Position numbers and translations under genes: made by a program
The notes under the pieces: model-generated
Told to the model about the DNA's origin: nothing
The model's database searches: none
The model's input: the letters and a program-made list of their open reading frames with translations, nothing else
NCBI RefSeq assembly: GCF_014334055.1
Contig: NZ_CP060490.1
Coordinates: 248,001-312,000 of the forward strand
Reading direction: 5' to 3'
DNA length: 64,000 nt
Source: Oscillibacter hominis
Lineage (GTDB): Bacteria > Bacillota > Clostridia > Oscillospirales > Oscillospiraceae
In this document: positions 26,311 through 35,556 of the stretch, piece after piece
Position numbering within the stretch: the stretch's first letter is position 1
Layout of the letters: each line of letters starts with the position of its first letter

Positions 26311-26751
26311 ATGAAACTGAATGAACTGTCTCCCGCTGCCGGCTCTACCCGTGAGGCCTATCGCAAGGGCCGCGGCAACGGCTCCGGCAATGGCAAGACC
26401 GGTGGCCGCGGCCACAAGGGCCAGAAGGCCCGCAGCGGCGGCGGAGTCCGTATCGGCTTCGAAGGCGGCCAGATGCCCCTTTCCCGCCGTGTCCCGAAGC
26501 GCGGCTTCAACAACATCTTCGCCAAGCCTCTGGAGATCATCAATCTCAGCGCGCTGAACGCTTTCGAGGACGGTGAGACCGTCACCAGCGAGGCGCTGCT
26601 TGCCAAGGGGATCCTCAGCAAGTGCGAGTATGGATACAAAGTCCTGGGCAACGGCAAGCTGAACCGCAAAGTCACTGTACAGGCATCTGCTTTTTCCAAG
26701 TCTGCCAAGGAGGCAATCGAGGCGGCAGGTGGAAAGGCAGAGGTGATGTAA
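26311..26751 (+). CDS. rplO: 50S ribosomal protein L15
   Basis: A 146-residue 50S protein with the long basic N-terminal extension typical of L15 ([20 protein letters not shown], then [15 protein letters not shown] and the [18 protein letters not shown] signature). It immediately precedes secY, as in nearly all bacteria; the rplO stop and the secY start are separated by one base. Confidence 0.98.
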   Translation: MKLNELSPAAGSTREAYRKGRGNGSGNGKTGGRGHKGQKARSGGGVRIGFEGGQMPLSRRVPKRGFNNIFAKPLEIINLSALNAFEDGETVTSEALLAKGILSKCEYGYKVLGNGKLNRKVTVQASAFSKSAKEAIEAAGGKAEVM

Positions 26752-26752
26752 C

Positions 26753-28132
26753 GTGATCCAAACAGTACGCAAAGCGTGGGCTATCCCCGAGCTGCGGAAA
26801 AAGATCATCTTTACACTGCTGATTCTGCTGATTTTCCGCATTGGTAATGCGATTACAGTTCCGTATGTCAATGTAGGGCTCTTAGGGGCCTATCTGGACT
26901 CCATGAGTGCCACCGTGCTGGGCTTATATAACGTGATGTCCGGCGGTGCGTTTGCTTCCGCCACGGTCTTTGCGCTGAGCATCCAGCCCTATATCAACAG
27001 TTCCATCATCATCCAGCTGCTCACCGTGGCCATTCCCGCCCTGGAGCGGATGGCCAAGGAGGGCGGCGAGGAAGGCCGCAAGAAGATCCAGTCCATCACC
27101 CGCTATGCCACCGTGGCCATTGCCATTTTGCAGGGCTTCGGCTACTATATGCTGATGAAGAACAACGGGCTTCTGAGCGTGGCGGATCCCACGATCTGGA
27201 ACGCACTGGTGATCATCGTCACCTTTGTGGCAGGCTCCTCCTTTGTAATGTGGATGGGTGAGCAGGTGACGGAATTCGGCATCGGCAACGGTATCTCCAT
27301 CATCCTGTTTGCAGGCATTCTCTCCCGTGTCCCGGCCATGGTCTCCAGCATGATCGACAGCGTGAAGATCTGGTCCGGTGTCCAGAGCGGCTCTTTGACC
27401 GTAGAGAGCGTGATGAGTGCCTATAACTACACCGAAAAACAGGCCCAGGCTTACCTGAACCAGGCCATCGCCCCCTGGGGCGTAGCCCTGATCGTGGTGG
27501 GCATCCTGGCCCTGGTGGTCTTCATCGTGTTCATCAACGACGCCGAGCGCCGCATTCCCGTGCAGTATGCCAAGCGTCAGGTGGGCCGGAAGATGTACGG
27601 CGGCCAGAGCACCCACCTTCCCATGAAGGTCAACATGGCCGGCGTGCTGCCCATCATCTTTGCCCAGAGCATCGCGTCCCTGCCCGCCACCATCGCCGCC
27701 TTTTTCAAGGCGCCGAAGGAGGGCACCCTGACGTATTCTCTGCTCAATGCCATTGACACCAAGTCCATCCTCTATATGGTGATCTACTTCCTGATGATCA
27801 TTGGCTTCAGCTATTTCTACGCCACCATTCAGTTCAACCCGGTGGAGATCTCCAACAATTTGAAGAAACAGGGCGGCTTCATCCCCGGCTTCCGTCCGGG
27901 CAAGCCCACCACTGACTTCATCACCAAGGTCCTCTCCAAGATTACGCTCTTTGGCGCAATCTATCTGGGCATCGTGGCCATCTGCCCGCTGATTGTTGGT
28001 AAGATTATGGGCAATTTCTCCCTGTCTATCGGCGGTACCTCCGTCATCATCGTTGTCGGTGTTGCGCTGGAAACCGTCAAGGCTCTGGAATCCCAGATGC
28101 TGATGCGTCAGTACAAGGGTTTCCTGGAATAA
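26753..28132 (+). CDS. secY: Preprotein translocase channel subunit SecY
   Basis: A 459-residue, ten-helix membrane protein forming the protein-conducting channel with SecE and SecG. It begins IRKAW-like with TVRKAWAIPELRKKIIFT and contains the plug-region ALSIQPYINSSIIIQLLTVA, and the cytoplasmic loop NAERRIPVQYA-type sequence (here NDAERRIPVQYAKRQVGRKM). It is somewhat longer than the typical 430 residues, because of a longer segment around residues 200-235. The start is GTG at 26753 with AGAGGTGA upstream. SecG and SecA are encoded at 38386 and 41962. Confidence 0.97.
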   Translation: MIQTVRKAWAIPELRKKIIFTLLILLIFRIGNAITVPYVNVGLLGAYLDSMSATVLGLYNVMSGGAFASATVFALSIQPYINSSIIIQLLTVAIPALERMAKEGGEEGRKKIQSITRYATVAIAILQGFGYYMLMKNNGLLSVADPTIWNALVIIVTFVAGSSFVMWMGEQVTEFGIGNGISIILFAGILSRVPAMVSSMIDSVKIWSGVQSGSLTVESVMSAYNYTEKQAQAYLNQAIAPWGVALIVVGILALVVFIVFINDAERRIPVQYAKRQVGRKMYGGQSTHLPMKVNMAGVLPIIFAQSIASLPATIAAFFKAPKEGTLTYSLLNAIDTKSILYMVIYFLMIIGFSYFYATIQFNPVEISNNLKKQGGFIPGFRPGKPTTDFITKVLSKITLFGAIYLGIVAICPLIVGKIMGNFSLSIGGTSVIIVVGVALETVKALESQMLMRQYKGFLE

Positions 28133-28145
28133 GAAGGGAAGCGCA

Positions 28146-28778
28146 ATGAAACTGATTTTGCTGGGTGCTCCCGGCGCCGGCAAGGGCACACAGGCGGAAG
28201 TCCTGTGCAGGGAGCTGCAAATTCCCGCGATCTCCACTGGCAACATCCTCCGAGCGGCCATCAAAAACGGCACGCCCACCGGCCGGGAGGCCAAGGCGTA
28301 TATGGACGGCGGCAACCTGGTGCCGGATGACATCATCATCCGCATCATCACCGAGCGTCTATCGGAGGAAGACTGCAAAAACGGCTATATCCTGGACGGG
28401 GTGCCCCGCACCATTGCCCAGGCCGAGGCCCTGGAGAAAGCCGGAATTCAATTCGACGCTGTCCTCTCCATTGAGATCTCCGACGAGGCCATCATGGAGC
28501 GCATGAGCGGCCGCCGTGTATGCGAATCCTGCGGGGCCAGCTACCATCTGGTAGCTGTGCCTCCCAAGGTTCCCGGCGTGTGCGAGAAGTGCGGCGGAAA
28601 GCTGGTACAGCGCAAGGATGATACGCCCGAGACGGTGAAAGAACGTCTCCAGGTCTATCATAAAGAGACAGAACCGCTGAAGGCCTTTTATGAGGCCCGG
28701 GGCGTTCTGAAGTCTGTGGAGACCCAGCCTACCCTGGCTGAGACCTCTCAGGCCATCCTTCATGCGGTAGGGAGATAA
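28146..28778 (+). CDS. adk: Adenylate kinase with zinc-binding lid
   Basis: A 210-residue enzyme that interconverts ATP plus AMP with two ADP. The P-loop is GAPGAGKGTQAE at the N-terminus. The LID domain carries CESCG and CEKCG, four cysteines that form the structural zinc site common in Gram-positive adenylate kinases. Position between secY and map is the standard Firmicutes order. The start is 13 bases after secY. Confidence 0.98.
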   Translation: MKLILLGAPGAGKGTQAEVLCRELQIPAISTGNILRAAIKNGTPTGREAKAYMDGGNLVPDDIIIRIITERLSEEDCKNGYILDGVPRTIAQAEALEKAGIQFDAVLSIEISDEAIMERMSGRRVCESCGASYHLVAVPPKVPGVCEKCGGKLVQRKDDTPETVKERLQVYHKETEPLKAFYEARGVLKSVETQPTLAETSQAILHAVGR

Positions 28779-28781
28779 GAT

Positions 28782-29531
28782 ATGATTACCTTAAAATCCC
28801 CGCATGAAATCGAAGCGATGCGCCGAGCTGGAAAACTTACCGCGGCTGCCCGTGCCTTGGCAGGGGAAATGGTAAGGCCCGGCGTAACAACCCAGGAAAT
28901 TGACGAAGAAGTATACCGGTTTATCACTAAGCACGGCGCCGTCCCGTCCTTTCTGCACTACAACGGCTTTCCTGCGTCCGCCTGCATTTCAGTGAATGAC
29001 GAGATCATTCACGGGATTCCCGGCAAGAGAATCCTCCAGGAGGGCGACATTGTCAGCGTGGATGTAGGGGCTTACATCGGGGGGTTCCACGGCGACTGTG
29101 CGGCAACCTTCCCCTGCGGGAAGATCTCGCCTGAGGCCCAGCGTCTGATCGACGTGACCCGGCAGAGCTTTTTTGAGGGGATCGCCTATGCCAGGGAAGG
29201 GCACCGCCTGGGGGATATCTCCTCGGCGATCCAGGCCTACGCGGAGGCAAACGGATTCTCCATCGTGCGCGAGTATGTCGGTCACGGCATCGGAACCAAG
29301 ATGCACGAATCGCCGGAGGTGCCCAACTACGGGCAACCCGGCCGGGGGCCGCGGCTTCTGCGCGGAATGACCCTGGCAATCGAACCCATGGTGAACGCTG
29401 GCAGCGCTGCCATCTGCCAAATGCCGGACGGTTGGACGGTAAAGACGGCGGACGGCGCCTATGCGGCCCACTATGAAAATACGATACTCATCACGGACGG
29501 GGCTCCGGAGCTTCTGACGGACCCGGTGTGA
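28782..29531 (+). CDS. map: Type I methionine aminopeptidase
   Basis: A 249-residue metalloprotease that removes the first methionine from new proteins. Metal ligands can be traced in VDVGAYIGGFHGDCAATF (two aspartates), GHGIGTKMHESPEVPNYG (histidine), and the glutamates of LAIEPMV and YENTILIT. A typical length and the position after adk support the call. It begins three bases after the adk stop. Confidence 0.97.
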   Translation: MITLKSPHEIEAMRRAGKLTAAARALAGEMVRPGVTTQEIDEEVYRFITKHGAVPSFLHYNGFPASACISVNDEIIHGIPGKRILQEGDIVSVDVGAYIGGFHGDCAATFPCGKISPEAQRLIDVTRQSFFEGIAYAREGHRLGDISSAIQAYAEANGFSIVREYVGHGIGTKMHESPEVPNYGQPGRGPRLLRGMTLAIEPMVNAGSAAICQMPDGWTVKTADGAYAAHYENTILITDGAPELLTDPV

Positions 29532-29547
29532 CGCAGGTGTGAAACGT

Positions 29548-29832
29548 ATGGACATTGCGAAATCAAATATTGTGAAAGCATCCGCCGGCAGAGACCGGGG
29601 CAAGCTCTTCTACGTCCTTTGCGTGGAAGGGGAGTACCTGCTGCTGGCGGACGGGAAGGGCCGCAGGGTGGAAGCCCCGAAACGGAAAAAGCGCAGGCAT
29701 GTGCAATTTGTTTCGGCGGAGCAAACCCGTCTTTCCGAGAAGATCAGAAGCGATGAAAAAATCACAAACAGCGAGCTTCGCAGAGCCCTCGCGAGTTTTC
29801 GCGAGACAAGTAATCTGGACCAGGAGGGATAA
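29548..29832 (+). CDS. KOW-domain RNA-binding protein (L14e-like)
   Basis: A 94-residue basic protein with an N-terminal KOW-like motif (IVKASAGRDRGKLFYVL) followed by a lysine/arginine-rich stretch. Clostridia often carry such a gene between map and infA, annotated as KOW or RPL14A-like. It may be a ribosome-associated factor, but its function is not known to me. The ATG at 29548 has AGGTG eight bases upstream; the in-frame GTG at 29539 lacks a ribosome site. Confidence 0.85.
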   Translation: MDIAKSNIVKASAGRDRGKLFYVLCVEGEYLLLADGKGRRVEAPKRKKRRHVQFVSAEQTRLSEKIRSDEKITNSELRRALASFRETSNLDQEG

Positions 29833-29835
29833 CCT

Positions 29836-30181
<346 letters not shown>

Positions 30182-30206
30182 CTTTAATTGGAGGTGCTGA
30201 AACAGT

Positions 30207-30575
30207 ATGGCAAGAATTGCCGGCATTGACCTGCCGAAGGATAAGCGGATCGAAATTGGCCTGACTTATATCTATGGAATCGGCAGAAAGAGCGCCAAGG
30301 ATATCCTGGCGCGCACAGGCATCAACCCTGATACCCGCGTGAAAGATCTGACCGACGCCGACGAGGCCAAGCTTCGTGAGGCGATCGATAAGGATTATAC
30401 CGTGGAAGGCGACCTGCGCCGCAACGTGGCGCTGGACATCAAGCGTCTCACGGAAATCGGCTGCTATCGCGGCATGCGGCACCGCAGAGGCCTGCCCGTC
30501 CGCGGCCAGCGCAGCAAGACCAACGCAAGAACCCGCAAGGGCCCCAAGAAGACCATTGCGAACAAGAAGAAGTAA
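30207..30575 (+). CDS. rpsM: 30S ribosomal protein S13
   Basis: A 122-residue 30S head protein contacting P-site tRNA and L5. It begins [20 protein letters not shown] and ends with the basic [19 protein letters not shown] tail typical of S13. It begins the alpha operon part. GGAGGTG lies before the ATG at 30207. Confidence 0.98.
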   Translation: MARIAGIDLPKDKRIEIGLTYIYGIGRKSAKDILARTGINPDTRVKDLTDADEAKLREAIDKDYTVEGDLRRNVALDIKRLTEIGCYRGMRHRRGLPVRGQRSKTNARTRKGPKKTIANKKK

Positions 30576-30591
30576 GGAGGGAGATTGAACG

Positions 30592-30999
30592 ATGGCAACA
30601 GCGAAAGCAGGAGCCGGTAAGAAGGTCATCCGCCGGCGTCGCGAAAAGAAGAACATTGAGAAGGGCCAGGTGCATATCCGTTCCTCCTTCAACAACACCA
30701 TGGTGACTGTCACCGATACACAGGGCAACGCGATCTCCTGGGCCTCCTCCGGCGGACAGGGATTCCGCGGCAGCAAGAAGTCCACTCCCTTTGCGGCCCA
30801 GACCGCGGCGGAAGTGGCCGCCCGCGCCGCCATGGAGCACGGCCTGAAGACCGTTGAGGTTTTCGTCAAGGGCCCCGGCCAGGGACGTGAGGCCGCCATC
30901 CGTGCGCTGCAGGCAGTTGGTCTCGAGGTGACCATGATCAAGGACGTCACCCCCATTCCCCACAACGGCTGCCGCCCCCCCAAGCGCCGCCGCGTCTAA
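30592..30999 (+). CDS. rpsK: 30S ribosomal protein S11
   Basis: A 135-residue platform protein with the patterns [20 protein letters not shown] and [19 protein letters not shown]. The C-terminal [13 protein letters not shown], with the conserved NG that is prone to isoaspartate formation, is intact. Its ribosome site is AAGGAGGG. Confidence 0.98.
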   Translation: MATAKAGAGKKVIRRRREKKNIEKGQVHIRSSFNNTMVTVTDTQGNAISWASSGGQGFRGSKKSTPFAAQTAAEVAARAAMEHGLKTVEVFVKGPGQGREAAIRALQAVGLEVTMIKDVTPIPHNGCRPPKRRRV

Positions 31000-31024
31000 T
31001 CGAAAGTAGGAGGTATAAAGCATT

Positions 31025-31654
31025 ATGGCAAGATATACCGGAGCAGTCTGCCGCCTGTGCCGCAGAGAAGGCCAAAAGCTCTTCCTGAAGGGCGACCGCT
31101 GCTATACGGATAAGTGCTCCATCGAGCGTCGTGGCTACGCTCCTGGCATGCATGGCAACGCAAGAAACAAGAAGCTGTCTGAATATGGCGTGCAGCTGCG
31201 CGAAAAGCAGAAGGCCAAGCGCTATTACGGCGTCCTGGAGAACCAGTTCCATGAGTATTTTGAAATGGCCAACAAGCGTCAGGGCATGACTGGCGAGAAC
31301 CTGCTGTCCATCCTGGAAACCCGTCTGGACAACGTGGTCTATCGCCTGGGCTTTGCCATGAGCCGCGCCGAGGCCCGTCAGCTGGTCCGCCACGCCCACT
31401 TTACCGTCAACGGCCGGAAGGTGAACATCCCTTCCTACCTGGTGAAGCCCGGCGAGGTCATTGCGCTGGCTGAAAATTCCCGCAGCATTGAAAAGTTCAA
31501 GGGCTCTCTGGAGGCCAATGGTTCCCGCGTGATCCCCAAGTGGCTGGAGATGGATAAGAACAACAATGTGGCAAAAGTCATTGCAGTACCCGCGAGAGAG
31601 GATATTGATCTTCCCATCGAGGAACACCTCATCGTTGAGTTGTACTCCAAGTAA
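31025..31654 (+). CDS. rpsD: 30S ribosomal protein S4 with zinc-type N-terminus
   Basis: A 209-residue assembly protein. Residues 9-32 show [15 protein letters not shown] and CYTDKC, the cysteines of a zinc-binding (C+) S4. The S4 RNA-binding domain follows ([20 protein letters not shown]). In E. coli S4 represses the alpha operon; the hairpin before rpoA at 31690 would be in reach of such control. The start is ATG at 31025 after GTAGGAGG. Confidence 0.98.
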   Translation: MARYTGAVCRLCRREGQKLFLKGDRCYTDKCSIERRGYAPGMHGNARNKKLSEYGVQLREKQKAKRYYGVLENQFHEYFEMANKRQGMTGENLLSILETRLDNVVYRLGFAMSRAEARQLVRHAHFTVNGRKVNIPSYLVKPGEVIALAENSRSIEKFKGSLEANGSRVIPKWLEMDKNNNVAKVIAVPAREDIDLPIEEHLIVELYSK

Positions 31655-31689
31655 TAGGAGGAAACCCTCGATCATTAAAACCATTCTTA

Positions 31690-31714
31690 ACGGCGCAATG
31701 CCGTATTGCGCCGT
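31690..31714 (+). promoter_or_regulatory. Perfect 10-bp hairpin in the rpsD-rpoA gap
   Basis: ACGGCGCAAT (31690-31699) pairs perfectly with ATTGCGCCGT (31705-31714) around a five-base loop, 25 bases before the rpoA start. There is no T-run, so it is more likely an RNA processing or stabilising element, or a pause site, than a terminator. Confidence 0.6.
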
Positions 31715-31738
31715 CATGCGACGAAGGAGGGTAACTGC

Positions 31739-32689
31739 ATGATTGAAATTGAGAAGCCCCAAATCGAGTGCATCGAGACTCCGGGTGATGCGACCTATGG
31801 CAAGTACGTGGTGGAGCCGCTGGAGCGCGGCTACGGCACAACGTTGGGCAACGCGCTGCGCCGCGTCATGCTCTCGTCCTTGCCCGGAACCGCGGCCACA
31901 TCCATCAAGATCGCCGGGGTGCAGCATGAGTTTTCCACCATTTCCGGTGTCAAAGAGGATGTGACGGAGATCGTCCTGAACATCAAGGGCCTGCTGACCA
32001 AGCTTCACAGCGACGGCGGCAAGACAGTCTATATTGAGGCAGTTGGCCCTTGTGAAGTGACTGCCGGCGACATTAAGAGTGACGGCGAGGTGGAGGTGCT
32101 CAACCCCGACATGCACATCGCCACATTGGACAACGGCGCCACGCTGAACATGGAGATCACTTTGTCCCATGGCCGCGGCTATGTTTCTGCCGATCACAAC
32201 AAGCCCCAGCAGCCGGTGATCGGCGTGATCCCCGTGGACTCGATCTATACCCCTGTGTATAAGGTCAATTACACGGTGGAACCCACTCGCGTTGGGAGTC
32301 TGACCGACTTCGACAAGCTGACTCTGGAAGTGTGGACCGACGGTACCATCTCCGCCAGGGACGCTGTGTCCCTGGGAGCCAAGATCCTCTGTGACCACTT
32401 CACCCTCTTCACTGACCTCAGTGAGAGCGTGGGCAGCAAGCCCACCGTGGTGGAAAAGGCCGAGACACAGCGGGATAAGGTGCTGGAGCTGACCATCGAA
32501 GAGCTGGATCTCAGCGTCCGCAGCTTCAACTGCCTCAAGCGTGCCAACATCAACACCGTGGAGGACCTGATTTCCAAGACGGAGGATGAAATGATGAAGG
32601 TGCGCAACCTGGGCCGCAAGTCACTGGAAGAGGTCATCAACAAACTGGCCATGATGGGCTTGTCCCTGGCCGACGACGATAACAACTGA
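31739..32689 (+). CDS. rpoA: RNA polymerase alpha subunit
   Basis: A 316-residue subunit. The N-terminal assembly domain has the dimer signature [20 protein letters not shown], and the C-terminal domain, which binds UP elements and activators, shows [17 protein letters not shown] and the GRKSLEEV helix-hairpin-helix. The ATG at 31739 has GGAGGG upstream; in-frame codons before it (from 31706) are not needed. It lies between rpsD and rplQ, the normal order. Confidence 0.98.
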   Translation: MIEIEKPQIECIETPGDATYGKYVVEPLERGYGTTLGNALRRVMLSSLPGTAATSIKIAGVQHEFSTISGVKEDVTEIVLNIKGLLTKLHSDGGKTVYIEAVGPCEVTAGDIKSDGEVEVLNPDMHIATLDNGATLNMEITLSHGRGYVSADHNKPQQPVIGVIPVDSIYTPVYKVNYTVEPTRVGSLTDFDKLTLEVWTDGTISARDAVSLGAKILCDHFTLFTDLSESVGSKPTVVEKAETQRDKVLELTIEELDLSVRSFNCLKRANINTVEDLISKTEDEMMKVRNLGRKSLEEVINKLAMMGLSLADDDNN

Positions 32690-32743
32690 GCATCAGGTAC
32701 GCCCTGATGAAGCCACAAAATTCCTGATAAGGAGGGAACTCAA

Positions 32744-33088
32744 ATGCCCGGAACCCGTAAGCTTGGCAAAACCACCGACCAGCGCAGGGCCATGCTCCGC
32801 CAGCAGGTCACCGACTTCCTGGACAACGGCAAGATGGAGACCACCGTCACCCGCGCCAAGGAGATCAAGCCCATGGCTGAAAAGATGATTACGCTGGGTA
32901 AGAAGAACGACCTGGCCGCCTATCGCCAGGCGCTGAGCTTTATCACCCGTGAGGATGTCTGCAAGAAGCTGTTCAAGGAGATTGCTCCTACCTATGCAGA
33001 GCGCAACGGCGGTTACACCCGCATTGTGCGCACCGGCGTGCGCCGCGGCGATGCCGCTGAGACCGCCATCATCGAGTTGGTGAAATAA
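32744..33088 (+). CDS. rplQ: 50S ribosomal protein L17
   Basis: A 114-residue 50S protein: [20 protein letters not shown], then [20 protein letters not shown] and [20 protein letters not shown]. Length matches the short bacterial form. It closes the ribosomal cluster. Ribosome site GGAGGG precedes the ATG at 32744. Confidence 0.98.
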   Translation: MPGTRKLGKTTDQRRAMLRQQVTDFLDNGKMETTVTRAKEIKPMAEKMITLGKKNDLAAYRQALSFITREDVCKKLFKEIAPTYAERNGGYTRIVRTGVRRGDAAETAIIELVK

Positions 33089-33101
33089 AGTCCATTCAAC
33101 A

Positions 33102-33150
33102 AAAAGCCCTTTGCTATGTGACATGGAGCGCATAGCAAAGGGCTTTTGTT
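33102..33150. terminator. Terminator at the end of the ribosomal cluster
   Basis: A 17-base stem (33102-33118 with 33131-33147) ends in TTTTGTTTT on the plus strand. The A-run before it gives T's on the minus strand, so it may also stop the convergent anti-sigma transcript. Confidence 0.92.
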
Positions 33151-33165
33151 TTGTGTTTTGAGAGC

Positions 33166-33201
33166 AGGGACTGGGAGCGGCCATGGCCGCTCCCAGTCCC
33201 T
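33166..33201. repeat. Perfect inverted repeat between rplQ and the anti-sigma gene
   Basis: The 17-base arm at 33166-33182 is the exact reverse complement of 33185-33201. Neither side has a T-run, unlike the terminator 16 bases to its left. It could protect the 3' end of the minus-strand transcript. Confidence 0.7.
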
Positions 33202-33211
33202 TTATGCAGGA

Positions 33212-34627
33212 TCAATCGTCCTGTTCCTGCTCATAGTGCAGGATGCTGCCAGAGGAGGAATCGATCTTGTACTCATAGTCCGTGCTGCCGGAGCGGAACT
33301 CCACCTCATAAGCGTTGTCCTCCCAGTCCAGCTTCAGTTCCGTGACCTGGGACTCCTTCAGCCCGGCGTGATTCAGGGCGATGGACTTGGCCTTCTCCCG
33401 CCCGATGTCACTGCCGGAGGAGGGGGCAAACGCCTCTTTTTCATACTTCAGCACATTCCCGCTTCCGTCCACCTCATACTCATATTTGGCGGAGGAGGTC
33501 CGGAATTCGATATCATAGGAGAGAATACCGTCGTCCTCATCCCGCTCTACCGTGAGGCCGCTCACCTGGGACTCCTTCAGTCCGGCGTGCTGCAAAGCGG
33601 CCGCCAGAGCCCGGTCCCGCCCCTGGGACGCATCCCCGGAGCCGGGTGCAGTGCCGGAGGTTCCGGCGCTTTCCTGGGCGCCGGCAAGGATGTTGGCCTT
33701 TCCAGACAGTATTTTTCCGGCGTAAGAATCCACTTTGTATTCAAATTCACCTGCTTGTGTATAGAGATCCACCTCATAGTGGGCGGGAGAGTCATCCAAC
33801 TCCGGGTCCACCTCATAGGTGACGCTGTTCACCTCCAAAACCCCGGCGTAGGCTTGGGCCAGGTAAGCGGCCTCTGCTTTGCCGATTGGCATGCCGGGCG
33901 CGCCGGCCTCCACCAGGTCCTTCAGCTCCTCCACGCTCAGCGCCGCCAGGTCTTCAAACTTCAAAGAGCTGTTCAGCCCGATGGCCTGGTTGACCAGGGC
34001 GGCTTTTCCGGTGGAGATGTGGTGCTGTCTGGCCTGCTGTTCCAGCCCGGCATCCTGGGTCAGGGTTTGGCTGAGGACGGCCGCATTGGCGGAATTCGTT
34101 TCAAGGAGGGAGCCTACGGAAACCTCCAGCTCCTGCTGCAGCTGGGCGGCGCGGGCCTGGTCCTTGTCCTCCACGGAGATCAGGATGGCGGAGGATACGC
34201 TCCCAAGATATCCGTGGCGCACCAGGGAACCCACAATGGCGTTGACCGCCACGTCCAATTTGGTGCCTTTCAGATCCCGGCCGCCGTCCATATCCGACAG
34301 GATCTCCACCGCTTCATCGTTCAACGGGGTGCAGGCAAGCACTGTTTCACGCTGGTTTACACTCAGCTCAATGCTGGGGTTGACATCCAAGGATACCACG
34401 GAGGCCACCGCATAGGCCTGCTGATAGAACAGCCCGCCGCCTCCGCCGATCAGCACCAGGGCAAGGCAGGCGGCGACCAAAACGCGTATCATGGGGGTTT
34501 TCTTTGCTTTCATAGGGATCACAGTTCCTTTCCGCGTCTCACAGCGGGAGAGGAGCACATCCAGATCGTTGGGCGCCGCGTGGGCTACGGCCTCTTTCAG
34601 ACGCTGTTCCAGTTCCTGATCCGTCAT
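33212..34627 (-). CDS. RsgI-like membrane anti-sigma factor with three PepSY-like domains
   Basis: A 471-residue, single-span protein. The cytoplasmic part (1-45) should bind the sigma factor encoded just upstream. The membrane helix is about 46-66. Outside lies SLDVNPSIELSVN (residues 79-91), which matches the RsgI periplasmic motif where RsgI self-cleaves between Asn and Pro (here N83-P84). Three PepSY-like repeats follow (about 250-310, 336-396, 409-466), two of which share the phrase HAGLKESQV. The start overlaps the sigma stop as ATGA (34624-34627). RsgI proteins usually pair with SigI; pairing with an ECF sigma is noted as unusual. The stimulus is unknown; PepSY domains suggest envelope sensing. 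Confidence 0.88.
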   Translation of the reverse strand: MTDQELEQRLKEAVAHAAPNDLDVLLSRCETRKGTVIPMKAKKTPMIRVLVAACLALVLIGGGGGLFYQQAYAVASVVSLDVNPSIELSVNQRETVLACTPLNDEAVEILSDMDGGRDLKGTKLDVAVNAIVGSLVRHGYLGSVSSAILISVEDKDQARAAQLQQELEVSVGSLLETNSANAAVLSQTLTQDAGLEQQARQHHISTGKAALVNQAIGLNSSLKFEDLAALSVEELKDLVEAGAPGMPIGKAEAAYLAQAYAGVLEVNSVTYEVDPELDDSPAHYEVDLYTQAGEFEYKVDSYAGKILSGKANILAGAQESAGTSGTAPGSGDASQGRDRALAAALQHAGLKESQVSGLTVERDEDDGILSYDIEFRTSSAKYEYEVDGSGNVLKYEKEAFAPSSGSDIGREKAKSIALNHAGLKESQVTELKLDWEDNAYEVEFRSGSTDYEYKIDSSSGSILHYEQEQDD

Positions 34628-35205
34628 TGGTCCTCTCCTCCTTCCAATAAGACTTTCATTTTTTTCAGCGCACGGTGATACTTGGACAGGACAGTGGCCA
34701 GGGGCAGCTCCAGTACGGCGGCAATCTCCCGGTGCTTTAAGCCGGCGACCGCGTGGAGCAGAACCACTTGCCGCTCCTGATCTCCCAAGGCGCCCAGTGC
34801 GCCCTGGAGCATCTGACGGTCCTCAGGTGAGAGCCCGCTTTCAGCCGCGGGAAGGGCGTCCCACGCTTCCTCGCTCAGCTCTGAGCGGCGATCGCCCTGG
34901 CGTAAACGCATCCGCGACAGGTTCCGGGCGATGGTCAGCAGCCATGCCATGGGAGACCCTTGGGGGCGGTACTGGGGCGCGTGATCCCAGACCTGGACAA
35001 AGGCGTCCTGGGTCACGTCCTGGGCATCCTGGGCGTTTTTCAGGAAGGAGAGGGCCATTGCATAGACTGCCGCCCGGGTACGGCAGTACAGCTCCGCCAG
35101 GGCCTCCCGGTCACCCTGGGCAATGCCGGCCAACAGCCTTTCCAGTTCCTCTTGTTCCGCTCTGCCCGCCTGTTCTGTTGTCTGGGGTCCCATTGCGATC
35201 CACAT
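34624..35205 (-). CDS. ECF-type RNA polymerase sigma factor
   Basis: A 193-residue sigma-70 family protein with region 2 (YCRTRAAVYAMALSFLKNAQ, then DVTQDAFVQVWDHA) and region 4 (LKHREIAAVLELPLATVLSK). No region 3 is present, as in extracytoplasmic-function sigma factors. It probably directs genes of an envelope response and is restrained by the RsgI-like protein that overlaps it by four bases. The start at 35205 has AGGAGA eight bases upstream; a methionine at residue 5 is an alternative. A sigma-A promoter lies about 100 bases upstream. Confidence 0.94.
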   Translation of the reverse strand: MWIAMGPQTTEQAGRAEQEELERLLAGIAQGDREALAELYCRTRAAVYAMALSFLKNAQDAQDVTQDAFVQVWDHAPQYRPQGSPMAWLLTIARNLSRMRLRQGDRRSELSEEAWDALPAAESGLSPEDRQMLQGALGALGDQERQVVLLHAVAGLKHREIAAVLELPLATVLSKYHRALKKMKVLLEGGEDQ

Positions 35206-35306
35206 GTTTTCTTTCTCCTGTCATCTGAGAAATGCGCGGGAACCGTGTTTTATTGCAGGGAACCAAAAAAATTTGCCCGCACTGCAAAACAGCAGTGCTT
35301 TACGCT

Positions 35307-35334
35307 ATTATACCAGATTTCGGCATAAATCAAA
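35307..35334 (-). promoter_or_regulatory. Promoter of the first ECF sigma operon
   Basis: On the minus strand TTTGAT (35334-35329) and TATAAT (35312-35307) are 16 bases apart. The leader between here and 35205 contains a small hairpin, CACTGC/GCAGTG. No ECF-type promoter motif is evident. Confidence 0.6.
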
Positions 35335-35470
35335 GCGGGAATCGGAGCACGCCCTTCATCATCAACGCAATGGAGCGCATCATGCAGGCAGCGGATTCTA
35401 TGGGCATGCAGTGCTCAACCCTCGCCATGTGATTGTATTATTTTTCCAACCCATATAAAACATAGAAAAG

Positions 35471-35505
35471 CCGGGAGATTTTTGTTGAAATCTCCCGGTT
35501 TATTT
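35471..35505 (+). terminator. Hairpin with T-rich flank upstream of the deacetylase gene
   Basis: CCGGGAGATTT (35471-35481) pairs with AAATCTCCCGG (35488-35498), followed by TTTATTTA. It lies between two divergent genes, so it either ends an unknown short transcript from 35335-35470 or acts as an attenuator for the deacetylase. I see no convincing gene in 35206-35556. Confidence 0.6.
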
Positions 35506-35556
35506 ATATGCCGCCGTCACAAACTACGAAAGCCGAATTTGTGAGGAGGTCTTGTC

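Noticed and set aside
33166..33201. A second rho-independent terminator after rplQ
   Set aside because: The arms are perfect, but neither strand has a T-run after the stem, so it is listed as an inverted repeat instead.
35232..35432. A 66-codon plus-strand frame with a CPHC pair
   Set aside because: No ribosome site, it overlaps the sigma factor leader, and no family is recognised. Kept only as part of a finding about the hairpin downstream.
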